In this document: positions 6,404 to 14,005 of the stretch, piece by piece | How the letters are laid out: each line of letters opens with the position of its first letter | How positions within the stretch are numbered: the first letter of the stretch is position 1 | Assembly: GCA_964630265.1 (NCBI GenBank) | Contig: CAZVRW010000058.1 | Span: forward strand, 1-21,135 | Direction of reading: 5' to 3' | DNA length: 21,135 nucleotides | From: CAZBWP01 sp964630265 | Lineage (GTDB): Bacteria > Pseudomonadota > Alphaproteobacteria > Rhodospirillales > Defluviicoccaceae | Program-made: the position numbers and the translations under genes | Notes under the pieces: generated by a model | The model's input: only the letters and a program-made list of their open reading frames with translations | Database searches by the model: none | What the model was told of the DNA's origin: nothing

Positions 6404-7741
6404 CTAACGGTATGCGAGCAGCATCGCGTCATCGCTCAGGAAGAACAGCGAGCCGTCGGCAGCGATCGGCGACACCGAGATCCGCTGCGCCACCTCGATG
6501 CTGCCGAGTGTCCGCCCGGAATACGGCGAAAGCGCCAACGCCTCCCCGCGCGAGCTGGTCACCACCAGCCGGTCGCCGACCAGCACCGGGCCACTCCACA
6601 AAAGCGGGCCGCGCCGCTTTTCCGGGTTTTCCCAAGCCGGCAGTTCGACGATCCAATGGATACCGCCGTTATCGCGGCTGAGGCTGACCAGTTCGTTGTT
6701 GTCGGTGATGACATAGAGGTGGTTGCCGGCCACCCACGGCCGGTTCAAACCGCCGATGCCGGTCTCCCAGATGCGGCGCCCGGTATTCAGGTCGACGGCC
6801 ACCATGACGCCGCCGTTGCCGATGGCGAAGACGCGGCCGCGATCGATCACCGGCGCCGCCGCGATCTGCGAGATGTTGGCGACCTCGTCGGTCCGCCGAC
6901 GCGAGGCCAGCGAATCGTTCCACAGCTCGCGGCCGGTGTTGGCGCGCAGCGCCACCAGTTCGCCCGAGCGGAAGCCGGCGACGACGATGTTCTGGTCGAC
7001 CGCCGGGGCAGCGGTCCCGACCAGCGAAGCGACTTCGCCCACCGACTGATAGGTCCACAGTTCGGCACCGTCGGTGGTCTGCAACGCATACAGGGTGTCC
7101 GCCAGCGTGATCGCGAACACCCGACCGTCGCGCACCGTGGGTGGGCCGTGGATCGGCGCATCGACGGGGGTACGCCAGACCTCGGCGCCGGTCTCGGCGT
7201 CGAGGGCGACGACCTCGGCGAAGCCGCCGGCGGCGAACAGGCGGCCGTTCTCATAAGCGATGCCGCCGGTGATCAAGTCGCGCTCGCCGCGCGGCCTGAT
7301 CGAAACCTGCCACAAGCGCTGGCCCGCGGCGGCATCGTAGGCGCTGATGCGGTGCTCCGCATCCATGGCGAACACCCGGCCACGGGCGGCGACCGGCGGC
7401 GGCAGGCGCGGCTGCCCCTTGCTCGGCGACGTGCCGATATCGGCCCGCCACGCCCGGTCGGGCGTATCCGCGATCCACAGATGATGCATGGCATGGTTGG
7501 CATAGCCACCGGCTTGCGGCCATTCCGGGTTGCGTTGCGGCCGCGGCAGCGCGATCGGTGTGGCGCTGAGCGTCGGGTCCGGCGTCAGCGCGCGCTGATG
7601 CATCATCACCGATACCCGCTCGCCTGGCAGCGGTGGATTGTCGACCTCGCCGAACCAAATGCCACAGCCGGGAAGGCTCGTCAGCAAGACCGCCACCGCG
7701 GCGAAGCGTGCGGCCACGCGGAAGACGAAGGACGATGTCAT
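6404..7741 (-). CDS. bamB: Outer-membrane assembly lipoprotein BamB
   Basis: BamB is the beta-propeller lipoprotein of the BAM complex, which folds beta-barrel proteins into the outer membrane. The 445-residue product starts with a lipoprotein signal peptide: a basic start, a hydrophobic stretch (about 10-22) and the lipobox LPGC with C26 as the lipidated residue. The rest is a series of PQQ-type propeller blades, seen in repeats such as VFAMDAEHRISAYDAAAGQ, VALDAETGAEVWRTPV and VAVDLNTGRRIWETGI. The ATG lies 6 bases after the stop of the upstream YfgM-like gene, which indicates translational coupling. The ribosome binding site is weak. Gene order next to der supports the call over other PQQ-propeller proteins. 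Confidence 0.95.
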   Translation of the reverse strand: MTSSFVFRVAARFAAVAVLLTSLPGCGIWFGEVDNPPLPGERVSVMMHQRALTPDPTLSATPIALPRPQRNPEWPQAGGYANHAMHHLWIADTPDRAWRADIGTSPSKGQPRLPPPVAARGRVFAMDAEHRISAYDAAAGQRLWQVSIRPRGERDLITGGIAYENGRLFAAGGFAEVVALDAETGAEVWRTPVDAPIHGPPTVRDGRVFAITLADTLYALQTTDGAELWTYQSVGEVASLVGTAAPAVDQNIVVAGFRSGELVALRANTGRELWNDSLASRRRTDEVANISQIAAAPVIDRGRVFAIGNGGVMVAVDLNTGRRIWETGIGGLNRPWVAGNHLYVITDNNELVSLSRDNGGIHWIVELPAWENPEKRRGPLLWSGPVLVGDRLVVTSSRGEALALSPYSGRTLGSIEVAQRISVSPIAADGSLFFLSDDAMLLAYR

Positions 7742-7747
7742 CAGGCT

Positions 7748-8443
7748 TCAGCCGTCGCCGAGGGTCGCCGCCATGCGCGCGGCGCGGGTGCGCAGGCTGA
7801 CCGGCGCCGTCGAATCCTCGGCCAGCGCGGCGAACAGGGCGCGCGCCCGCCCAGCGTCGGCGGTCCGCAGCTCCAGAATGGCGATCAGTTCGCGCGCCGT
7901 GTGGCGCCACGGTCCATCACCCTCGGCCAGCGGCAGCAGCCGCTCGCGCAGGTTCTCGGGATCGGCGGGAACTGCCGACGCTTCCAGTTCCGCCATGATG
8001 CCAAGCAACCGGGCGAGGTCGGCGTGCAGCGGATCCTCGGCGGCGGCGGCGAGGCGCTCGTAGGCGCCGGCGGCGGCGAGGGCGTCGCCGCTCTGCCGCA
8101 GCGCCGCCGCTTCCCGCATTCCGGCGATCAATGCATAGCCGGCCGGTCCGTCGGCGGCGAGGTCACCCAAGGCGGCGCGCCCCCCAGCGGGATCGACCGC
8201 GATGGTTTCGGCAGCCGTCAGGAATTGCTCGCTCGCGGCCTCGCGGGCGCCTTCCTGCATGCCCTTCCACACCTCGTAGCCGGCGACACCGAGCACCAGG
8301 GCGACAGCGGCGCCGATCATCAGCGCCCCATAGCGGTTCCACAGCGAGGCATAGCGCTCGGTCCTCAGGTCCTCGTCGATCTCGCGGAACAGGATGTCCT
8401 GGGTCGGATCGGGCGGCGGGGTCTTCCGGTCGTCCTTGGCCAT
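7748..8443 (-). CDS. YfgM-like membrane-anchored TPR protein
   Basis: The product has 231 residues from the ATG at 8443, chosen because GAGGA lies 6 bases upstream. An in-frame start 30 bases earlier lacks this. After a polar, proline-rich cytosolic start comes one membrane segment (about 39-57, LMIGAAVALVLGVAGYEVW). An alanine-rich helical region of TPR type then faces the periplasm. This matches the TPR_21/YfgM family. In E. coli, YfgM associates with the SecYEG translocon and periplasmic chaperones. The start codon shares one base with the stop of the gene before it (TGATG), so translation is probably coupled. Position next to bamB and der is the family's usual one. Confidence 0.9.
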   Translation of the reverse strand: MAKDDRKTPPPDPTQDILFREIDEDLRTERYASLWNRYGALMIGAAVALVLGVAGYEVWKGMQEGAREAASEQFLTAAETIAVDPAGGRAALGDLAADGPAGYALIAGMREAAALRQSGDALAAAGAYERLAAAAEDPLHADLARLLGIMAELEASAVPADPENLRERLLPLAEGDGPWRHTARELIAILELRTADAGRARALFAALAEDSTAPVSLRTRAARMAATLGDG

Positions 8444-9003
8444 CAGGCGTCCTCGCGCCACTTGATGGAGCACCCCATGCTCGGCGTCTGCTCGCGCGGC
8501 CCATGCCCCGTTTCGGCCACCTGCAGCATGGCCTCGTAAAGCTCACGCCGTGTATCCGGCCCGGCCGGCTGCATACCGGAGGCGTCGATGCGTCCGCGAT
8601 ACTGCAACTCCAACTCCGCGTTGAAGCCGAAGAAATCCGGCGTGCATACGGCATCGTAGGCGCGCGCCACCGCCTGGGTTTCGTCGATCAGGTAGGGGAA
8701 GGGGAAGCCGTGCGCGGCGGCAAACGCGAGCATGCGCGCCGGCGCGTCGTCGGGGTAGCGCCGATAGTCGTTGGGCATGATCGCGACGATGCCGATGCCC
8801 GCCGCCTTGAGGTCGCGCGTGTCGCGGACGATGCGGTCGATCACCGCCTTGACGTACGGGCAGTGGTTGCAGATGAACATCACCAGCGTGCCCTTCGGTC
8901 CGCGCACGTCGGCCAGCGAGACGCTGGCGCCGTGCGAATCCTCGAGCGTGAATGGCGGGGCCTTCCAGCCGAAATCGCAGATCGGGGTCGTCATTGCCGC
9001 CAT
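8443..9003 (-). CDS. Thioredoxin-fold redoxin with CNHC motif
   Basis: This is a 186-residue protein of the AhpC/TSA-redoxin superfamily. The active-site motif FICNHCPYVK gives a CxxC pair at C45 and C48, and the C-terminal SMGCSIKWR is typical of this subgroup of thioredoxin-like proteins. The fold elements PPFTLEDSHG, VMFICNHCPY, IVAIMPND and FPYLIDETQ follow in the expected order. No signal peptide is visible, so it should be cytosolic. The start at 9003 is preferred because GGAG lies 9 bases upstream. Longer in-frame versions have no such site. It ends in a one-base overlap with the YfgM-like gene. A thiol-disulfide or peroxide-linked role is likely, but the substrate is unknown. Confidence 0.88.
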   Translation of the reverse strand: MAAMTTPICDFGWKAPPFTLEDSHGASVSLADVRGPKGTLVMFICNHCPYVKAVIDRIVRDTRDLKAAGIGIVAIMPNDYRRYPDDAPARMLAFAAAHGFPFPYLIDETQAVARAYDAVCTPDFFGFNAELELQYRGRIDASGMQPAGPDTRRELYEAMLQVAETGHGPREQTPSMGCSIKWREDA

Positions 9004-9077
9004 GCGGCCGCACTCCTCGTCGGTCTCGGGATGCCTCGTGGTAGCCGACAATGCGGCCACCGATCAACGACCATACC

Positions 9078-9704
9078 TCAAAGCAGGCCGCTGGCGCGAA
9101 TGCCATCGAACACGAATTGCACCGCCAACGCCGCCAGCAGCACGCCGATGACGCGGCTGATGACGTGTTGACCGGTAACGCCGAGCAGCCGATGCAGCCG
9201 CCCGGCGACCAGCAGCAGGATCAGGCTCAGGGCCATCACCGCCAGCAGCGCCAGCACGACAGCCGCCTGCAGCAGCATGTCGCCGCCGGCCTCGGCAGTC
9301 AGCAGCACCGCCGCCCCCATGGCGGCCGGCCCGGCGATCAGCGGCGTTGCCAGCGGGAAGACCGAGATGTCCTGGCGGCCCGCCGCCTCCGCCTGTTCGG
9401 CGCTGGTGGTCGACGCGGCCCCGGAGTCCCGCGCGAACACCATGTCGATGCTCAACAGCAACAACAGGATACCGCCGGCGGTGCGCAATGCCGGCAGCGA
9501 GATGCCGACCACCTGTAACAGCCCCTGACCGAACAGAACGAAGGCGAGCAGCAGCCCGGTGGCCAGCAGTGTTCCCTTGACCGCCATGAGCCGGCGCTGC
9601 TGCGGTGACGCCGAGACGGTGAGGGCCGCGAACACCACGGCGACGTCGACCGGGCCCACCGTGGCGAAGAACGTGGTGAAGGCGCGGAGGCCGAGTTCCA
9701 GCAT
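9078..9704 (-). CDS. MarC-family (UPF0056) membrane protein
   Basis: The 208-residue inner-membrane protein has about six hydrophobic segments, including FTTFFATVGPVDVAVVFAAL, LLATGLLLAFVLFGQGLLQ, GILLLLLSIDMVF, FPLATPLIAGPAAMGAAVLL and a final VIGVLLAALAVQFVFDGI. The GPVD near the start and the PLATPLIAGPAAM loop are signatures of the MarC/UPF0056 family. Despite the name, MarC has no established role in antibiotic resistance and its function is unknown. The ATG at 9704 comes 9 bases after the stop of cobC, with a weak ribosome binding site, so it is probably translated from the same message. The internal loop (AASTTSAEQAEAAG) is polar. Confidence 0.93.
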   Translation of the reverse strand: MLELGLRAFTTFFATVGPVDVAVVFAALTVSASPQQRRLMAVKGTLLATGLLLAFVLFGQGLLQVVGISLPALRTAGGILLLLLSIDMVFARDSGAASTTSAEQAEAAGRQDISVFPLATPLIAGPAAMGAAVLLTAEAGGDMLLQAAVVLALLAVMALSLILLLVAGRLHRLLGVTGQHVISRVIGVLLAALAVQFVFDGIRASGLL

Positions 9705-9713
9705 GACCGCGGA

Positions 9714-10739
9714 TCAGCCCTGGCGCATCGATAGGGCTGCGCCGATGCCGGCGCCGAACGCGGCGAGAGCCTCGGCCAGGCGGCCTTTCTCGGCGGCGCC
9801 GGGCAGGCCGAGGCGGAGCCACGTCGGCTGTTCGGCGAATCGGCGCCCCAGGATGCCGGCCCGCGCCAGATGCTCGAACAGCGCGCCGGCGCGCGCATCG
9901 TCGATCAGGCGGAACAGCTCGGTGCCGCCGGCCAGCCGCAGTCCGCACGCGGCGAGCCAGGCGTCGAGCCGCGCCGCCGCCGCCACCAGCCGGTCGCGGG
10001 TGGCGATCGTCCAGGCGTCGTCGGCGAGCGCCGTGGCGCCGACGACGGCGGCCGGCCCGGAGACCGCCCAGGGCCCCAACGCGGCGCGCAGCAACGCCGC
10101 CGTCTCGCGCCCGGCGAGGGCGAAGCCGAGCCGCAGCCCCGCCAGACCGTAGAATTTACCGACGGAGCGGAGGACGACGAGGTCGAGGTCCGGCGATCCC
10201 ACGGCGCCGGCGACGCTGAATTCCGGCCGGCAGTCGGCAAACGCCTCGTCGACCACCACCAGCCGTTCTTCCGCCAGCGCGCGGAGCCGCTCCGGCGCCA
10301 CCCGGCGGCCGTCCGGATTGTTCGGATTGACCACCACCAGGACGCCGACATCGTCGGTCACGGCGTCCACGGCCGCGATCTCGATGACGCGATGGCCGGC
10401 GGCGGCCCACGCCGGCGCATGCTCGTTATAGGTCGGGCCGACGACGGCGACGCGGCTCGGCGCCATCACCCACGGCAGCCACTGGATCAGCGCCTGGGAG
10501 CCCGGCGCCGCCACGACGCAGGCCACGTCCGCCACGCCGTACCGCGCCGCCGCCGCCGCCGTGAGCCGGCGATTCATGGCGGCATCGGGCAGCCGCTGCC
10601 AGATCTCGGCGGCGAGCGACGGCACCGGATAGGGCTCGGCGTTGATGCCGGTGGACAGGTCCAACCAGTCGGCGCGCGGTCGCCCCCACCGCGCCACCGC
10701 GGCGTCGAGACCGCCGCCATGCTCGCGGGCCGCCGTCAC
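9714..10739 (-). CDS. cobC: Threonine-phosphate decarboxylase (cobalamin synthesis)
   Basis: This PLP enzyme makes (R)-1-aminopropan-2-yl phosphate from L-threonine phosphate for the nucleotide loop of cobalamin. It is called cobC in the Pseudomonas denitrificans naming and cobD in Salmonella. The 341-residue product opens with EHGGGLDAAVARWG...WLDLSTGIN, which separates this family from histidinol-phosphate aminotransferases. Fold-type I motifs follow: VVNPNNPDG (136-144), VDEAFADC with D164, and SVGKFYGLAGLRLG with the PLP lysine K195 and R203. The GTG start at 10739 lies 4 bases after the stop of the cupin gene. No ATG fits the family's N-terminus. The usual partner cbiB is not in this window, and no cobalamin riboswitch is visible upstream. 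Confidence 0.93.
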   Translation of the reverse strand: MTAAREHGGGLDAAVARWGRPRADWLDLSTGINAEPYPVPSLAAEIWQRLPDAAMNRRLTAAAAARYGVADVACVVAAPGSQALIQWLPWVMAPSRVAVVGPTYNEHAPAWAAAGHRVIEIAAVDAVTDDVGVLVVVNPNNPDGRRVAPERLRALAEERLVVVDEAFADCRPEFSVAGAVGSPDLDLVVLRSVGKFYGLAGLRLGFALAGRETAALLRAALGPWAVSGPAAVVGATALADDAWTIATRDRLVAAAARLDAWLAACGLRLAGGTELFRLIDDARAGALFEHLARAGILGRRFAEQPTWLRLGLPGAAEKGRLAEALAAFGAGIGAALSMRQG

Positions 10740-10743
10740 TCCG

Positions 10744-11010
10744 TCAGCCGAACCGGTAGTGCTTGCGGATCGGCGCGCGGACGCTCCAGGTGCACTGCAG
10801 CCCCTGCGGGAAGGTCACCAGGTCACCGGCACCGAAACTGACGCTTTCGCCGTCGGCCGTCGTCACCGTCACCTCGCCCGACAGGACGTAGCAGGTCTCG
10901 GAGACGTCATAGGACCAGTCGAAGACGCTGACCTCTTTCTCCCACGTCGGGCAGGCCTGCATCGCCGCGATCTCGGCCTCGCCCGGCTTGCGGACGCTGA
11001 TCGTCGCCAT
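10744..11010 (-). CDS. Small cupin-domain protein (DUF861/cupin_3 type)
   Basis: The 88-residue product is a single beta-barrel cupin. It shows W-x-x-E-x-x-x-F-D-W (23-32), then ETCYVLSGEVTVTTADG and FGAGDLVTFPQGLQCTW, the two conserved stretches of the cupin_3/DUF861 family. That family often includes ureidoglycolate-related and EutQ-like proteins. The usual metal-binding histidines of the first cupin motif are absent, as is common in this subgroup. GGAGG lies 6 bases before the ATG. It is the first gene of the run that leads into cobC, and the 4-base gap to cobC suggests co-translation. The function is unknown. Confidence 0.88.
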   Translation of the reverse strand: MATISVRKPGEAEIAAMQACPTWEKEVSVFDWSYDVSETCYVLSGEVTVTTADGESVSFGAGDLVTFPQGLQCTWSVRAPIRKHYRFG

Positions 11011-11132
11011 GTCTTTCCTCCAACACCGTGGCGTGCTGGCACTGTACGCCGCCCGGCCGCCGCAGGAAACAGACGGCGACGCGAGCCGGCCGGCCGCTAT
11101 GCCCGCCGCCCGCCGATTGCTAAGGTGGGGCG

Positions 11133-11738
11133 ATGCGGGGCGATTCGATCTTCAAGGCCGGTGGACCGGCGACGCGAATCGCGGCGGCGGGCCTGCTGAT
11201 GCTGGCGCTTTCCGGCTGCGATCCGGTCAGCCGCACCGTCGACTTCGATCGCGCGGCCGACTTCTCGGCCTATTCCACCTACGCCTGGACCTTCGACGAG
11301 GCGGGGCGCGACGCTGCCGGACGACCGCCCCTGAACCCGTTGATCGAGCAGCGGGTGCAGGACGCGATCCAGCGAACGCTGGCGGCGAAGGGCTTCGTCG
11401 AGGGCTTTCCCGCGGACTTCACCGTCGCCTACAGCGTCGGCATCCGGGACCGGGTCTTCACGTCCTATATGCCCGAATTCGCGCCGGTGCTGGTGCCGGG
11501 CCGGGGCATTCAATATCTTCAAACCTTCAGCCGACCGGTGACACACCGCTATCAGGAGGGGACGATCACCGTCGACGTCTTCGACGTCGTCACCGGTCGG
11601 CCGGTCTGGCACGGCAGCGCCACCAAGGAGGTCGACCCGGCCGACGCGACGCCCGAGGCGATCATGGCGATCGTTCAGTCGTTGCTGGCCGACTTTCCGC
11701 CCCCGGCGGCGCCGGCGCCGGCAAAGCCCCGCTTCTGA
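11133..11738 (+). CDS. DUF4136-family lipoprotein
   Basis: The 201-residue product begins with a lipoprotein signal: arginine at residue 15, a hydrophobic stretch (about 17-26) and the lipobox LSGC with C29. The mature part shows the DUF4136 layout: VDFDRAADFSAYSTYAWTFDE, NPLIEQRVQDAIQRTLAAKGF, DFTVAYSVG, then EGTITVDVFDVVTGRPVWHGSA and a C-terminal helix IMAIVQSLLADFPP. Proteins of this family are anchored in the envelope and have no known function. AAGGTGGGG precedes the ATG. The last 77 bases overlap the 3' end of the convergent EAL gene, and the proline/alanine tail lies in that overlap. Confidence 0.9.
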   Translation: MRGDSIFKAGGPATRIAAAGLLMLALSGCDPVSRTVDFDRAADFSAYSTYAWTFDEAGRDAAGRPPLNPLIEQRVQDAIQRTLAAKGFVEGFPADFTVAYSVGIRDRVFTSYMPEFAPVLVPGRGIQYLQTFSRPVTHRYQEGTITVDVFDVVTGRPVWHGSATKEVDPADATPEAIMAIVQSLLADFPPPAAPAPAKPRF

Positions 11739-13332
11739 CGCCCCCGTCACCGGCCAGGGCGAGAAGGACCGGATCCCTGGGAGCGTTGCGGACGTAGGCG
11801 ATGAACGCGTCGGCGGTCAACGATTTGGAGAAGTGCCAGCCCTGGGCGTAGCGGACGCCGCGGTCGCGGAGGTAGCATGCCTGCGCTTTCGTCTCGACCC
11901 CTTCGGCGATGGTCCGAAGGCCGAGAGAGTTCGCCATGTCGATGATCACGTCGGTCAGCCGCGCCGATGGCGCGCCGTTGCCGAGCGCCGAGACGAAGGC
12001 CTTGTCGATCTTCAGATAGTCGAGCGTGAACTTGTCGATGTAGGCGAGGCTGGAATAGCCGGTGCCGAAATCGTCGATGGCGATCTCCGAGCCCAGATCG
12101 CTCAGCGCCTGGACAACCTTGCGGCACTCGGGATTGTCGATCAGGCCGCGTTCGGTCAGCTCGAACAGGATCTGCTGCGGCCGAATGCCATGGTGGGCGA
12201 TGGTCTCGCGGGCATCCTTGACGATCTCGAAGCTGGCAACATGGGCCGGCGCCAGGTTGACGGCGATGTGCATTTCGGGGTCGTCGCGCAACAGCATGCC
12301 CACCTTCTCGCCCACCTCGCGCATCAGATATCGGGTCATCGGGATGATGATCCCGGTCTCCTCGGCCAGCGTGATGAACAGGTCGGGCGGGATCAGATCC
12401 TGATCCGGGTGGCGCCAGCGGATCAGCGCCTCGGCGCCGGCGCAGCGACCCGACCGCAGGTCGATCACCGGCTGATACCAGATCTCGAATTCGCGATTGT
12501 CGACGGCGTCACGCAGTTCGGCGGCAAGGGAGAGCCGCTTGCGGCCGAAGGTCCAGGCGCCGACACCGAAGGCGCCGCCCGCCACCAAGGCGACACCGAA
12601 GGTGACGAGGGCGTTGTCGAGCCAGGGCGCCAGCGCCCAGTTGCGCGAGACCGACGCCCGCACGGTGGTCGCGTAGAGCCCGACATCGCGGGAGGCCGTG
12701 AGGAACGCCGGGGCTGCAGCGTCGCGATTGCCGACGTCCGTGACGGTCAGGCCGGCGATGCTGACCTCCAGGTGTCCCTCGTCGCCAAGCGCGTCGGCAA
12801 CGACGACGTTGATCAGCGCGTCCGGGACGACGGCGGCGATAAGGGTGGCGCCGGAGCGTAGCCCGTGCGCGGCGAGCACATGGCGGCCGGGGAGGGCGCC
12901 GCCGTCGATCGGCGCGGAAAAACGCACGAGCCAAGACCCCGGCCCGTGCAGCGCCGTTCCGCTCACGTCCAGCGGCGGCTCGACCATCCCGAAGGTGCTG
13001 CAGCGCAGCCGGCCGTCGACGCCGACGTAGCCCATGGCGGTCAGTGCCGGCAGGGTGACCGCCGTGTCGCGGAAACGGCGGATCAGCGCCGCGGTGCAGC
13101 CAAGACGGGCGGTGAAGGCGGCGTCGGCGAGCGCCGCTTCGGTGGTCAGCAGCACCTCTTCGACGCGTCGTGCCGATGTTTCGACAAGCTCCGCCAACCG
13201 CGTCTCGGCCCGGACGCGGGCGTCGCGGTAGCCGAAAACCAACGCGCCGATCACCGGCAGCAGCGCCAGGAGCGCGGCTGCGATGACCAGTCCCACCAGT
13301 TTGCGCGTTCGTCGCGTCACATTAGGGCCCAC
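11662..13332 (-). CDS. CSS-motif EAL-domain cyclic-di-GMP phosphodiesterase
   Basis: This 556-residue inner-membrane protein resembles E. coli PdeC. A first membrane segment (about 12-34) and a second (about 238-260) enclose a periplasmic CSS-type sensor domain with cysteines at 79 (RLGC) and 111 (RCSTFG). The cytosolic EAL domain (about 275-520) keeps all the catalytic residues: E301-A-L, N359, E391, D420-D421 in IDDFGTGYSSL, K441 in LKIDK and E477 in AEGVET. It should hydrolyse cyclic-di-GMP to pGpG. In PdeC, disulfide state of the periplasmic cysteines sets activity. The start is uncertain: GTG at 13332 or GTG at 13320. Upstream in-frame ATGs would invade the divergent DUF2244 gene. The 3' end overlaps the DUF4136 gene by 77 bases. 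Confidence 0.93.
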   Translation of the reverse strand: MGPNVTRRTRKLVGLVIAAALLALLPVIGALVFGYRDARVRAETRLAELVETSARRVEEVLLTTEAALADAAFTARLGCTAALIRRFRDTAVTLPALTAMGYVGVDGRLRCSTFGMVEPPLDVSGTALHGPGSWLVRFSAPIDGGALPGRHVLAAHGLRSGATLIAAVVPDALINVVVADALGDEGHLEVSIAGLTVTDVGNRDAAAPAFLTASRDVGLYATTVRASVSRNWALAPWLDNALVTFGVALVAGGAFGVGAWTFGRKRLSLAAELRDAVDNREFEIWYQPVIDLRSGRCAGAEALIRWRHPDQDLIPPDLFITLAEETGIIIPMTRYLMREVGEKVGMLLRDDPEMHIAVNLAPAHVASFEIVKDARETIAHHGIRPQQILFELTERGLIDNPECRKVVQALSDLGSEIAIDDFGTGYSSLAYIDKFTLDYLKIDKAFVSALGNGAPSARLTDVIIDMANSLGLRTIAEGVETKAQACYLRDRGVRYAQGWHFSKSLTADAFIAYVRNAPRDPVLLALAGDGGVRSGALPAPAPPGAESRPATTERSP

Positions 13333-13426
13333 GAAGTCCGCGCTCTTTATCCCATGTTGCGGCGCAAAAAGCCAGTGAGGCGCAGTGAGGCCGAGAACTG
13401 AGCCATGCCAATGTGATCCCGCCGGC

Positions 13427-13455
13427 TTGGCAACGTCCGCAACGACTGCTACATA
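13427..13455 (+). promoter_or_regulatory. Possible sigma-70-like promoter for the DUF2244 gene
   Basis: TTGGCA (13427-13432) matches five of six -35 bases and is followed after 17 bases by TACATA (13450-13455), a poor -10 match, in a locally AT-richer patch. The expected start site would be near 13462, giving a leader of about 30 bases before the ATG at 13493. The gap between the divergent EAL and DUF2244 genes is 160 bp and must hold promoters for both. A 10-bp direct repeat, CAGTGAGGC(G/C) at 13373 and 13383, lies closer to the EAL side. Confidence 0.35.
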
Positions 13456-13492
13456 TTGATGCGTTTCATTCGCGACTTCGGGCGGAGTCGAC

Positions 13493-13984
13493 ATGCGCCA
13501 AGCCAGTGACAGCACGGTCCTGTTCAGCGCCGTCCTCCGGCCGCACCGCAGCGCCGGCCGACGGGCGGCCACCACCGTCGTGCTGCTGGTGGCGGGCGTG
13601 CTGGTCCTGGCCTCGATCGGCTTCATTGCCGCCGGCGCGTGGCCCGTCGCCCCCTTCCTTGGCCTCGAGGTGCTGCTGCTCGCCGGGGCCTTGAAGCTGA
13701 ACCAACGGGCGGGCACCGCTTACGAGGCGATCAATCTGACCCGCGAGACGCTCACGGTGAAGCGCGTCAACCACTGGGGTCGACAAACCGACGTGGCGTT
13801 TCCGCCCAACTGGCTTCAGGTGAACCTGCAAGAGCCGGTGCAGCGTTGGAGTCCGCTGGAACTGCGCTCGCACGGCCGCTCGCTGGTGATCGGCAGTTTT
13901 CTGTTGCCGGAAGAACGCCTGACGCTGGCGCGTTCGCTGCGCCGCGCGTTGGATCGGGTAACCCGCGCCTCGTTCGCCACCTGA
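13493..13984 (+). CDS. DUF2244-family inner-membrane protein
   Basis: The 163-residue product has two adjacent membrane segments (about 26-48 and 50-67) joined by GAWPVAPFLGLEVLLL, the hallmark of DUF2244, which is common in alphaproteobacteria. A soluble part follows with LTRETLTVKRVN, FPPNWLQVNL and LRSHGRSLVIGSFLLPEERLTLARSLRRAL, also family-typical. No biochemical role is established. GGAG lies 5 bases before the ATG. The gene is divergent from the EAL gene and convergent with dapB, whose stop is 21 bases away. Confidence 0.92.
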   Translation: MRQASDSTVLFSAVLRPHRSAGRRAATTVVLLVAGVLVLASIGFIAAGAWPVAPFLGLEVLLLAGALKLNQRAGTAYEAINLTRETLTVKRVNHWGRQTDVAFPPNWLQVNLQEPVQRWSPLELRSHGRSLVIGSFLLPEERLTLARSLRRALDRVTRASFAT

Positions 13985-14005
13985 TCCCGGGTACTCCGAC
14001 CGCGA

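Noticed and set aside
5411..8539. Very long open frame (1042 codons) on the plus strand
   Set aside because: It is antisense to der, bamB and the YfgM-like gene, all of which have clear family motifs. Long shadow frames are expected at this GC content, and the translation has no recognisable domain.
10740..11132. Cobalamin riboswitch upstream of the cupin-cobC pair
   Set aside because: The divergent gap of 122 bp is too short and shows no B12-box-like sequence.
13333..13716. Upstream extension of the EAL gene to the first in-frame ATG codons
   Set aside because: It would overlap the divergent DUF2244 gene and add a sequence unlike any signal or sensor domain just before the first membrane segment.
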